Of a stretch of DNA of 64,000 bases, positions 47,603 to 55,349 are shown piece by piece; position 1 is the stretch's first letter, and the number at the start of each line of letters is the position of its first letter. This stretch comes from Sinorhizobium sp. 6-70. GTDB lineage: Bacteria; Pseudomonadota; Alphaproteobacteria; Rhizobiales; Rhizobiaceae. The stretch covers positions 62,001 through 126,000 of the forward strand of contig NZ_JASKLS010000013.1 in the NCBI RefSeq assembly GCF_030124375.1, given 5' to 3'. Position numbers and translations under genes: made by a program. The notes beneath the pieces were generated by a model. The model did no database searches. It had not been told where the DNA came from and saw only the letters and a list, made by a program, of their open reading frames with translations.

Positions 47603-48694
47603 TCAATCTGCCGGCAGCTTCGCGGCCGTGGTCTTGCCCGACCGTCGTCCCGTCGGCTGCTTTTCTCCGCGCGAGTCGCTGGCGCGGACGACAAGGTCTG
47701 CACCCACCAGAATCTTCACCGAGGGCTGCAGCTCGGAAGCATTGATCAGGTCGTCCAGAACGGTCACGGCAAGGTAGCCGATCTTGCGTTTTGAAACCTC
47801 GATCGTCGTCAACGACGGTTCCATCGTCGCGCTTTGCGGCAGGTTGTCGAAGCCGATGACGGAGACGTCATCCGGGATGCGGATGCCGAACTCCTTGAGC
47901 GCTCGTATGAAGCCGTAGGCGATGATGTCGTTGGTGCAGAAATAGCATTCGGCGAGTTCTATGCCGGATTGCAGGAGCGCGCGTGTATCGGCGTAAGCGC
48001 CGTCATAGGTCGACTCCACCGAGATGACGTCTTCCTCACGCGGCTTCAGGCCGAGACGCGCCATGTTCTTGAAGAAGGCGTCCCGCCGCAGCCTGAAGTT
48101 CGTGGTGTCGACATGGCTCGCCACGAAGCCGATGCGTCTGAAACCTTGTCGCTGGAATCGCGACAGCACCTTGTAGACGGCGTCCTCATTGTTCATGTCG
48201 ACGAAGTTGGCGTCGATGACGTCGTAGAACGTATCGATGAAAACCGTCGGCAGGCCCAGGCCCTGTATCAGGCGTATATCGGCCTCGGTAAGCTCCGTGC
48301 CCAATGCGATGACGCCGCTGATCGGGGCACCGGCCAGCGACTCCGCGACGGAGCTGATGGGCTGGCCTTCGAAACTGACGACCTCCAGTGTGTAGTTCCG
48401 GCGCGTCGCCTCCGCCGACATGCCGTCGATGTAGTCGGAAATGAAGACGCTGTGATCGCGGTTAACCGTATGGCCGTGTTTCGCAATCTTCAGGAACCGT
48501 AAAGTTTCGCCCGGCTCGGAAGTGCTCTTGGTGGCGCGCGGCACGTAGTTCAGGTTGGCCACCGCCTCGAGCACGCGCGCTCGCGTGACGCCCGAAATGT
48601 CTCCTTTTCCGTTCAGGACGAGGGAAACCGTAGCAGGCGAAACGCCTGCCGCGTCCGCGATATCCCGGATCGTCAGAGTCTTCTTTTCCTTCAT
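47603..48694 (-). CDS. LacI-family regulator of the ribose-type importer/DhaKL cluster
   Basis: 363 residues. HTH: LTIRDIADAAGVSPATVSLVLNGKGDISGVTRARVLEAVANLNYVPR. The sensor domain follows (DYIDGMSAEATRRNYTLEVVSFEG, GVIALGTELTEADIRLI, RIGFVASHVDTTNF, FCTNDIIAYGFIRALKEFGIRIPDDVSVIGFDNLP). A Lys/Arg-rich tail (SRGEKQPTGRRSGKTTAAK) is unusual. Divergent from the transporter genes, with GTTTAG/CTAAAC sites both before its own start and before the permease, so likely an autoregulated local repressor. Confidence 0.9.
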   Translation of the reverse strand: MKEKKTLTIRDIADAAGVSPATVSLVLNGKGDISGVTRARVLEAVANLNYVPRATKSTSEPGETLRFLKIAKHGHTVNRDHSVFISDYIDGMSAEATRRNYTLEVVSFEGQPISSVAESLAGAPISGVIALGTELTEADIRLIQGLGLPTVFIDTFYDVIDANFVDMNNEDAVYKVLSRFQRQGFRRIGFVASHVDTTNFRLRRDAFFKNMARLGLKPREEDVISVESTYDGAYADTRALLQSGIELAECYFCTNDIIAYGFIRALKEFGIRIPDDVSVIGFDNLPQSATMEPSLTTIEVSKRKIGYLAVTVLDDLINASELQPSVKILVGADLVVRASDSRGEKQPTGRRSGKTTAAKLPAD

Positions 48695-48739
48695 GCGCGC
48701 CTGTCCGGATCCCTATTTTTATGCTGCGGAGGCGAAGGC

Positions 48740-48750
48740 GTTTAGTAAAC
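48740..48750. promoter_or_regulatory. Operator-like GTTTAGTAAAC, proximal to LacI gene
   Basis: Odd-centred 11-base palindrome 46 bases upstream of the LacI-family start. The same sequence type occurs twice just before the divergent permease gene, so it is likely the site for autoregulation. Confidence 0.6.
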
Positions 48751-48851
48751 AGATCTCCGGCCTGATTTGGAGGGGTAAGGCAAAAAACGCACTTCCGCAA
48801 CCGAAATCCATTGAAAATCAGCTTGCAGAAGGTAATCGGCTTTGATAACCA

Positions 48852-48882
48852 GTTTAGTAAAGCTTGCTATCGTTTACTAAAC
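48852..48882. promoter_or_regulatory. Paired operator-like sites before the ribose-type importer
   Basis: GTTTAGTAAAG (48852-48862) and GTTTACTAAAC (48872-48882) form an inverted pair whose centres are 20 bases apart, about two helical turns, placed 14 bases ahead of the permease ATG. With the site at 48740-48750 they give three copies in the divergent gap, as expected for LacI-family control with possible looping. Confidence 0.65.
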
Positions 48883-48895
48883 ATGGGAGGAGACC

Positions 48896-49927
48896 ATGCA
48901 AAAGACTGGCGGGCAGCTGGTCATGCTCGTTGCCATCAATTGCCTGCTGCTGGTCCTTGGCGCTGCCATATCGGGCGGCTCCTTCCTTTCGCTGTTCAAT
49001 CTCCAGTCGATGGCGAGCCAGCTGCCGGAAATCGGCCTCCTGGCCATTGGCGTCATGCTCGCCATGTGCGCCGGCAATGGCGGCATCGACCTCTCGGGCA
49101 TTGCGCTTGCGAACCTCTCCGGCGTGCTCTCCGCGGTGATCGTCTCCTCGTTCCTGTCGAGCACCGACAGCGAGACGGCTTTCAGCCTGGCCTTCATTGC
49201 GGGCGCCTTGGCGATCGGCTTCCTCGGTGGCCTGACCAACGGTCTGCTGATCTCAAAGCTCAACATTACGCCGATTCTTTGCACGCTCGGCACGCAGATG
49301 GCCTTCATGGGGCTCGCCGTCGTCGTCTCCGGCGGCAAGGCCGTGATGGTAGGCAGTCCCGCGCTGCTTTCCAGCATCGGCAACGACATGTTCCTGGAAG
49401 TGCCGATCAGTTTCCTGATCTTCGTCGTCGTGGCGGGATTGATCGCCGCCGCCTTGAAGTTCACGCCCTATGGGCTCTGGCTGATGTTGATGGGTACCAA
49501 CCCGAAGGCAGCGCTCTACGCAGGCTTTCCGAAGAATGGCGTGCTGATGGCCACCTATGCAATCAGCGGCACGCTTTCGGGATTGGCGGGCGCCATCATC
49601 GCTGCGCGCAACGTCAACGTGAAGTTCGACTACGGCAGCTCGTATCTGCTGATCGCGATCCTGATCGCAGTCATGGCCGGCGTGAAGCCCGAAGGCGGCT
49701 ACGGGCGCGTGATCTGCGTCGTCCTCAGCGCCGTGGCGCTTCAGCTGATGTCCAGCCTGCTCAACTTCGGCGGCTTGTCCAACTTCGTGCGTGATTTCGC
49801 CTGGGGGCTGTTGCTGCTGACCTTCCTGGCCGTCGGCCGCTACGACCTGACCGGCTTTCTGTTTCCTGGCAATCGCCAGCCCGTTTCTTTGGCGCCGCGC
49901 CCTCACGCGCCGAAGCGAGACAACTGA
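48896..49927 (+). CDS. Ribose-type ABC transporter permease, first subunit
   Basis: 343 residues of the RbsC family: LVMLVAINCLLLVLGAAISGG at the N-terminus, MCAGNGGIDLSGIALANLSGV (the diagnostic GGIDLSV-like motif), and GLSGLAGAIIAARNVNVKFDYGSSYLLIAILIAVMAGVKPEGGYG. Ribosome site GGGAGGAGA. It precedes the binding protein by 25 bases, an unusual order for rbs-type operons, and there is a second permease downstream. Confidence 0.9.
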   Translation: MQKTGGQLVMLVAINCLLLVLGAAISGGSFLSLFNLQSMASQLPEIGLLAIGVMLAMCAGNGGIDLSGIALANLSGVLSAVIVSSFLSSTDSETAFSLAFIAGALAIGFLGGLTNGLLISKLNITPILCTLGTQMAFMGLAVVVSGGKAVMVGSPALLSSIGNDMFLEVPISFLIFVVVAGLIAAALKFTPYGLWLMLMGTNPKAALYAGFPKNGVLMATYAISGTLSGLAGAIIAARNVNVKFDYGSSYLLIAILIAVMAGVKPEGGYGRVICVVLSAVALQLMSSLLNFGGLSNFVRDFAWGLLLLTFLAVGRYDLTGFLFPGNRQPVSLAPRPHAPKRDN

Positions 49928-49952
49928 GGGAAGCTTTGTTGTGGAGGAAAAC

Positions 49953-50963
49953 ATGAAAGCATTATCGAAGAAGATGCTGGCCGGCACTGCCGTAGCGGCA
50001 GCTATGCTCGCCGGTTCCGCAGGCGCCCTCGTCGCGCAGGAAAAGCCGGTCATTGCAACCGTCGTCAAGATCAGCGGCATTCCGTGGTTCGACCGCATGA
50101 ACACCGGTGTGGACGCCTTCGCCGAGGCCAATCCGGACGTGGACGCGAGCCAGAGCGGCCCGGCAACCGCCGATTCCGCCCAGCAGCTCCAGATCATCCA
50201 GGACCTCGTCGCCAAGGGCGTCAATGCGCTTGCCGTCGTTCCGATGGATCCGGCTGTCCTCGAAGGCACCTTCAAGCGGGCGATGGAGCGCGGCATCGTC
50301 GTCGTGACGCATGAAGCGGACAACCAGACGAACACCAATGCGGATGTCGAGGCGTTCGACAACGCCGATTACGGCGCTGCGCTCAACGAGCGTTTGGCCG
50401 AGTGCATGGGCAAGGAAGGCAAGTGGACGACCTTCGTCGGCTCGCTCGGCAGCCGGACCCACATGCAGTGGGTTGGCGCCGGCGAAGAGAACGCCAAGAA
50501 GTACGCTGGCATGGAACTCGTGGACCCCAACAACGAATCCTTCGACGACGCCAACGGCACCTATGAGAAGGCCAAGGAGATCCTGCGCAAGCACCCGGAT
50601 ATCAAGGGCTTCCAGACCTCCGCCGGCAACGACGTCCTCGGCGTCGGCCGCGCAATCGACGAAGCCGGCCTGACGGGCAAGGTTTGCCTCGTCGGTACCG
50701 GTCTGCCGAACCCCTCCGCCGATCTGCTCGAGTCCGGCGCGATCACCGCCATCGGCTTCTGGGATCCGCAAAAGGCCGGCATGGCAATGAACGCGGTTGC
50801 CAAGCTCCTGCTCGCGAAGAAAGAGGTCACCAACGGCCTGGATCTCGGCGTCGAGGGCTACAACAAGGTCACGGTGAAGAAGGGCGCGGGCGAGGGCCTG
50901 CTGATCGTCGGCAACGGCATGGTTCTCGCCGACAAGGCCACCTACAAAGAGCATCTTTTCTGA
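49953..50963 (+). CDS. Ribose-type ABC substrate-binding protein
   Basis: 336 residues with a signal peptide (MKALSKKMLAGTAVAAAMLAGSAGALVAQ) and Peripla_BP_4 fold: VIATVVKISGIPWFDRMNTGVDAFAEAN, DLVAKGVNALAVVPMDPAVLEGTFKRAMERGIVVVTHEADNQ, GFQTSAGNDVLGVGRAIDEAG and SGAITAIGFWDPQKAG. GTGGAGGAAAAC contains the ribosome site; the in-frame GTG at 49941 is part of it. Similar to binding proteins for autoinducer-2, rhamnose or small polyols. Context with DhaKL suggests a three- or four-carbon ketose/polyol or a sugar giving one. Confidence 0.9.
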   Translation: MKALSKKMLAGTAVAAAMLAGSAGALVAQEKPVIATVVKISGIPWFDRMNTGVDAFAEANPDVDASQSGPATADSAQQLQIIQDLVAKGVNALAVVPMDPAVLEGTFKRAMERGIVVVTHEADNQTNTNADVEAFDNADYGAALNERLAECMGKEGKWTTFVGSLGSRTHMQWVGAGEENAKKYAGMELVDPNNESFDDANGTYEKAKEILRKHPDIKGFQTSAGNDVLGVGRAIDEAGLTGKVCLVGTGLPNPSADLLESGAITAIGFWDPQKAGMAMNAVAKLLLAKKEVTNGLDLGVEGYNKVTVKKGAGEGLLIVGNGMVLADKATYKEHLF

Positions 50964-50978
50964 TCGCTCCCAAGCCGT

Positions 50979-51002
50979 CCGGGGACCTGCAAAGGTCCCC
51001 GG
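50979..51002 (+). promoter_or_regulatory. Intercistronic hairpin after the binding-protein gene
   Basis: CCGGGGACC and GGTCCCCGG form a perfect 9-base-pair stem with a TGCAAA loop and no T tract. It lies 15 bases after the binding-protein stop. Such hairpins often stabilise the upstream message, keeping binding proteins in excess over ATPase and permease. Confidence 0.7.
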
Positions 51003-51054
51003 CCGTTAACCGCCGCACTGACTGCGGCGTCGGCAATTCACGAAGGATCGCGAC

Positions 51055-52608
51055 GTGTTGGCAAGAGCAACGAGCGAGCAAGGCTTAGGCCGGTTTCTAG
51101 AACTCCGGAACATCCAGAAATGGTTTGGCGGAGTGCACGCCCTGCGCGGCATCGACCTCACCCTGCAGCTTGGCGAGGCCTATCACCTTTTGGGCGAAAA
51201 CGGCTGCGGCAAGAGCACGGTCATCAAGATCATGTCCGGGGCGCTTGAGCCGAGCGCCGGGGAGATCGTGCTGGACGGCCGGACCTTCACTGCCCTCACC
51301 CCGATCCAGTCGCTCGCCGCAGGGATCGAGACCGTATACCAGGATCTCTCACTTCTTCCGAACCTGACCGTCGCCGAAAATGTCGCTCTGAACGAACAAC
51401 TCGTCGGTGCCAATGGCCGCCTGGCACGACTCTTTGACCGGTCACGTCTCAGGCAGACTGCCGAGAGGGCGCTCGTCACCGTCGGTTTGCCGACGGATCG
51501 CACATTCCTCAACACGACCGTTTCCGACCTTCCGCTTGCGGCGCGCCAGCTCGTGGCGATCGCGCGCGCCATCGCTACCCGCGCCAAGCTTGTGATCATG
51601 GACGAGCCCACCACGTCGCTCACCCGACGCGAGGTCGACAATTTGATCCGCGTGGTGGAACGGCTGCGCTCGGAAAATGTCGCGGTGCTCTTCGTCACCC
51701 ACAAGCTCGACGAGTGCTACCGCATCGGCGGCCACGCCATCGTGTTTCGCGACGGGCAATGCGTCGCGCAGGGTCCCATTGAGAATTACAGCAAGAAGCA
51801 GCTTGCCGAGCTGATGACGGGACGCGTCATCGACTCCGAGCGCTACCGGACCGGCAAGCCGATGGCTGCGGAGCTTCTGAACGTCAGCCGGCTGATGGCC
51901 GCCGGCGTCGAGGAAGTCAGCTTTGGCGTGCGGCAGGGCGAGATCCTCGGCATCACGGGGCTGGCGGACTCCGGCCGCAACGAGCTTGCGATGGCGATTG
52001 CCGGCGTCGAGCCGGCCGGTTCCGGCACGATCACCCTCGAGGGGCGCGACGTATCCATAAGACGTCCTGCCGACGCCATTGCGAATGGCATCGGCTACGT
52101 CCCCGAGGATCGCCTTGCCGAAGGTTTGTTTCTCGACAAGTCCATTTTCGAGAACGAGATCGCGCTGATCATCACCAAACTCAGCAATGCGCTCGGCGTC
52201 GTCGACAAGGAAGAAGGCCGCACCATCGCTGCCCGCCTTTCCGAGGAGATGCGCCTCAATACCAAAGATCTCGATCTTCCGGTCGGTGCCCTTTCCGGCG
52301 GTAACCAGCAGCGCGTGCTGATCGGCCGCTGGCTCAGCATCGCACCGAAGCTGCTCGTCCTCCATGGTCCGACGGTCGGTGTGGACGTCGGCTCCAAGGA
52401 TACGATCTATCGCGCCATCCAGTCACTCGCCGAGGCCGGCATGGGCTTGATAATCGTCAGCGACGACCTGCCGGAGTTGCTCCAGAACGCTGACCGCATC
52501 CTCGTCATGAACAACGGACGCGTCGTCGCCGAGTTCGACGCGGAGCAGGCGACCGAGGACCAGCTCTATAGGGCAATGCTGACTTCGAAGATGGAGACCG
52601 TTCAATGA
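51055..52608 (+). CDS. Ribose-type ABC transporter, tandem ATP-binding protein
   Basis: 517 residues with two ATPase modules, as in RbsA/MglA. First: GENGCGKSTVIKIMSG, DLPLAARQLVAIARAI (signature degenerate) and LVIMDEPTTSLT. Second: GITGLADSGRNELAMAIAG (degenerate Walker A typical of this class), GYVPEDRLAEGLFLDKS, LSGGNQQRVLIGRWL and LLVLHGPTVGVDVGS, where the usual Asp-Glu of Walker B is His-Gly. GTG start behind GAAGGATC. Overlaps the next permease by 4 bases. Confidence 0.9.
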   Translation: MLARATSEQGLGRFLELRNIQKWFGGVHALRGIDLTLQLGEAYHLLGENGCGKSTVIKIMSGALEPSAGEIVLDGRTFTALTPIQSLAAGIETVYQDLSLLPNLTVAENVALNEQLVGANGRLARLFDRSRLRQTAERALVTVGLPTDRTFLNTTVSDLPLAARQLVAIARAIATRAKLVIMDEPTTSLTRREVDNLIRVVERLRSENVAVLFVTHKLDECYRIGGHAIVFRDGQCVAQGPIENYSKKQLAELMTGRVIDSERYRTGKPMAAELLNVSRLMAAGVEEVSFGVRQGEILGITGLADSGRNELAMAIAGVEPAGSGTITLEGRDVSIRRPADAIANGIGYVPEDRLAEGLFLDKSIFENEIALIITKLSNALGVVDKEEGRTIAARLSEEMRLNTKDLDLPVGALSGGNQQRVLIGRWLSIAPKLLVLHGPTVGVDVGSKDTIYRAIQSLAEAGMGLIIVSDDLPELLQNADRILVMNNGRVVAEFDAEQATEDQLYRAMLTSKMETVQ

Positions 52609-53639
52609 GTGCTTCACGGATCGAGGAGCTTCAGGAGAGCACCTCTGAGACCCGGTCCTTCAGCCTGGGGGACCTGATCCGCAGGCGGCCGGAAACGATC
52701 ACGCTCATGCTTTTGGTAGCGATCTGCGTCATCGTTACGGCAATCAATCCCGGTTTCCTCCAGCCTTCGACGCTGATCGACATCGGTCGCGCGAGCGTCG
52801 TGATGGGCCTGTTCGCCCTCGGCGTCTTCATCATCCTGGCGGCCGGTGGCATCGACGTCTCGTTCACGGCGATCGCGGCCTTCACGATGTACTCGCTGAC
52901 GGTGCTGGTGCTCAACCACTTTCCCGCCACGCCGATTGTCGTCATTCTGGTTGCCGCCATCCTGGGCGGCACGCTTCTCGGCGTTATTAACGGCCTGCTG
53001 GTGTACCATTTGAAGGTGCCATCGCTGATCGTGACGATCGGCACCCAGTACCTGTTCCGCGGTTTCCTGCTCTCTTTCATCGGCACGGTATGGATCATGT
53101 CGCTGCCGCCGCAGATGGGTGCGTTCGGCCGCATGCCGCTCTTTCAGTTCGAGTCCGCGAACGGTGCCGTGGTCACGCTGCCCTTCTATTTCCTGATCCT
53201 GCCGATTGCCGCCCTGGTGACCTGGTGGATCCTGAACCGCACGCTGATGGGCCGCGCGATTTTTGCCGTCGGCGGGAACGCCAACATCGCCAGCCGCCTC
53301 GGCTACAATCTGCGCACCGTCCAGATCTTCCTGTTCGGTTACGCCGGGGCGTTGGCGGGACTTGCTGGCATCATCCACGTCTGTGCCAACCGGCAGGCCA
53401 ATCCCTTCGACCTGGTCGGGACCGAGATCAACGTGATCGCAGCCGTCGTCCTCGGCGGTGCAAGGATCACCGGCGGTACGGGCACCGTGCTCGGCACCCT
53501 TCTCGGCGTACTTCTGATCGTCGTCATCAACAGCGTGCTCGTGATGGTGGGAATTCCCAGCACCTGGCAGCGGCTTGTCGTGGGCATTTTCATCCTGCTC
53601 GCCGCCGCCTTCTTCGTCACCCGTCAGCGCAAGAAATAA
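52605..53639 (+). CDS. Ribose-type ABC transporter permease, second subunit
   Basis: 344 residues, RbsC family, with ETITLMLLVAICVIVTAINPGFLQPSTLIDIGRASVVMGLFALGVFIILAAGGIDVS-type segments and AGALAGLAGIIHVCANRQANPFDLVGTEINVIAAVVLGG. It differs from the first permease, so the membrane domain is probably a heterodimer as in the AI-2 (Lsr) and some polyol importers. Coupled by 4-base overlap to the ATPase gene. Confidence 0.9.
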   Translation: MSASRIEELQESTSETRSFSLGDLIRRRPETITLMLLVAICVIVTAINPGFLQPSTLIDIGRASVVMGLFALGVFIILAAGGIDVSFTAIAAFTMYSLTVLVLNHFPATPIVVILVAAILGGTLLGVINGLLVYHLKVPSLIVTIGTQYLFRGFLLSFIGTVWIMSLPPQMGAFGRMPLFQFESANGAVVTLPFYFLILPIAALVTWWILNRTLMGRAIFAVGGNANIASRLGYNLRTVQIFLFGYAGALAGLAGIIHVCANRQANPFDLVGTEINVIAAVVLGGARITGGTGTVLGTLLGVLLIVVINSVLVMVGIPSTWQRLVVGIFILLAAAFFVTRQRKK

Positions 53640-53661
53640 GTCCCTATCCAGAGAGGAATCC

Positions 53662-54666
53662 ATGAAGAAGTTTCTGAACGACCCGGTCAATTTCGTCGAC
53701 GAGATGCTGGAAGGCATCTATGGCGCGCACAAGGAACTGACCTATGTCGCCGATGACAAGCGCTGCATGGTGACGGCGAAGCCCAAGGCCGGCAAGGTCG
53801 GGATTGCGACCGGCGGCGGCTCCGGCCATCTGCCGCTCTTCCTCGGCTATGTGGGGGATGGCATGCTCGATGGCGCGGCCGTCGGCGGCGTCTTCCAGTC
53901 GCCGAGCGCCGAGCAGATGTACCAGGTCACCAAGCAGATCGACCAAGGCGCCGGCGTCCTCTTTATCTACGGCAACTACAGCGGCGACATCATCAATTTC
54001 GACATGGCAGCCGAGCTTGCCGATCTCGATGGCATCCAGGTGAAGCAGGTGGTCGGCAACGACGACGTGGCTTCTTCCGTAGTGGGCGAGGAGCACAAGC
54101 GCCGCGGCGTCGCCGGAATCTTCTTCGTCTACAAGGCGGCCGGCGCGGCTGCGGCCGAGGGCCTGTCTCTCGATGAAGTGACCAGGATTGCCGACAAGGC
54201 GCGGTCGCGGACCCGTACGATGGGCGTCGCGCTGTCGAGCTGCGTCGTACCGGAGATCGGGCACGCCACCTTCTCGATCGGCGAGGACGAAATGGAAATC
54301 GGCATGGGCATCCATGGCGAGCCCGGCATCAGCCGCAAGAAGCTGGCGCCGGCCGACAAGGTCATCGACGAGATGATGGAGCGCATCTTCGCCGAAACGG
54401 ATTACAAGCAAGACGACAATGTCGCCGTGCTCGTCAACGGCCTCGGCGGCACGCCGCTGGAAGAGCTTTACATTCTGTTCCGTCGTGTTGCGCAGCTTCT
54501 GGATCAACGCGGCGTCAAGGCAAAGCACGTTTGGGTCGGCGAATTCGCCACCTCGATGGAAATGGCTGGAGCCTCGGTTTCGGTGCTGCATCTCGACGAG
54601 GAGCTCGACCGGCTCGTTGCTGCGCCTGCCAACACCCCGTTCTTCAAGCACTGCATCCTGAGGTGA
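53662..54666 (+). CDS. dhaK: Dihydroxyacetone kinase-type subunit DhaK
   Basis: 334 residues. Key DhaK residues are present at the classic positions: His56 in ATGGGSGHLP, Asp109 in YSGDIINFD and the substrate-binding His218 in EIGMGIHGEPG. It binds the ketose (dihydroxyacetone, or an erythrulose in homologues) through a hemiaminal to His218. The start ATG follows AGAGAGGAAT; upstream frame lies in the permease gene. It is followed after 1 base by the DhaL gene. The phosphoenolpyruvate-linked DhaM is absent nearby. Confidence 0.92.
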   Translation: MKKFLNDPVNFVDEMLEGIYGAHKELTYVADDKRCMVTAKPKAGKVGIATGGGSGHLPLFLGYVGDGMLDGAAVGGVFQSPSAEQMYQVTKQIDQGAGVLFIYGNYSGDIINFDMAAELADLDGIQVKQVVGNDDVASSVVGEEHKRRGVAGIFFVYKAAGAAAAEGLSLDEVTRIADKARSRTRTMGVALSSCVVPEIGHATFSIGEDEMEIGMGIHGEPGISRKKLAPADKVIDEMMERIFAETDYKQDDNVAVLVNGLGGTPLEELYILFRRVAQLLDQRGVKAKHVWVGEFATSMEMAGASVSVLHLDEELDRLVAAPANTPFFKHCILR

Positions 54667-54667
54667 G

Positions 54668-55309
54668 ATGATGGACGCGATAAAGGCTTCCGACCTGATC
54701 CGGCTTTTCGAGACCTGGCAGTCGCTTTTTGCCGAACAGCGCGACTTCCTCATCTCGCTCGATGGCAAGGTCGGCGACAGTGACCTCGGCATCACCATGA
54801 GCAAGGCGTTTGCTGCGGCCGCCGAGGTGGTCGCGGCCGAGGGCGAGGGGGCGGGCATCTCCAAACTCCTGCGGACGGCAGGGGCGACGATGGCGCGGAC
54901 TGCGCCGTCGACGATGGGGACGCTGACGGCGACCGGTTTCCTGCGTGCGAGCAAAGCGACCGAAGGCGCCGACGTATTGGGGACCGGCGAAGCGGCCGCG
55001 TTCTGGCGGGCATTCCGTGACGGCGTCGCCGAGCGCGGCAAGGCGAAGCTGGGCGACAAGACGCTGCTCGACGTATTGGATCCGATCGCCGTTGCGCTCG
55101 AGACGGCGGCGGGCTCCGGCGAGCCGCTCGCCAAGGCGCTCGCGGCGGCATCGGATGCCGCGGAGCGCGCTCTTGAAGCCACCAAATCGATGCTTGCGCA
55201 ACATGGCAAGGCAGCCGCCTTCCAGGAGAAAACCATCGGCCTTCAGGATGCAGGCGCCACGGTCGGCTATTTCCTGGTCAGGAGCATGGCCGAGTTCGCC
55301 GACAGTTGA
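54668..55309 (+). CDS. dhaL: Dihydroxyacetone kinase-type subunit DhaL
   Basis: 213 residues. The three nucleotide-metal aspartates are seen as LDGKVGDSDLGITM (Asp32, Asp37, Asp39), spaced as in known DhaL. TMARTAPSTMGTL binds the nucleotide phosphates, and DVLDPIAVALETA and QDAGATVGYFLVRSM fit the family. It donates phosphate to the ketose on DhaK. Whether it uses ATP directly or a PTS-recharged ADP is open, since no DhaM was found. Two ATGs in tandem (54668, 54671). Confidence 0.92.
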   Translation: MMDAIKASDLIRLFETWQSLFAEQRDFLISLDGKVGDSDLGITMSKAFAAAAEVVAAEGEGAGISKLLRTAGATMARTAPSTMGTLTATGFLRASKATEGADVLGTGEAAAFWRAFRDGVAERGKAKLGDKTLLDVLDPIAVALETAAGSGEPLAKALAAASDAAERALEATKSMLAQHGKAAAFQEKTIGLQDAGATVGYFLVRSMAEFADS

Positions 55310-55317
55310 GCGGTCGC

Positions 55318-55339
55318 CCCGCGCCCGCAAGGGCGCGGG
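55318..55339. terminator. Hairpin between convergent dhaL and cyclase genes
   Basis: CCCGCGCCC and GGGCGCGGG form a perfect 9-base-pair GC stem with a GCAA tetraloop. There is no T run, so it may be an incomplete terminator or a stabilising stem. It occupies the 40-base gap between converging genes. Confidence 0.55.
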
Positions 55340-55349
55340 CGGGAACCCC

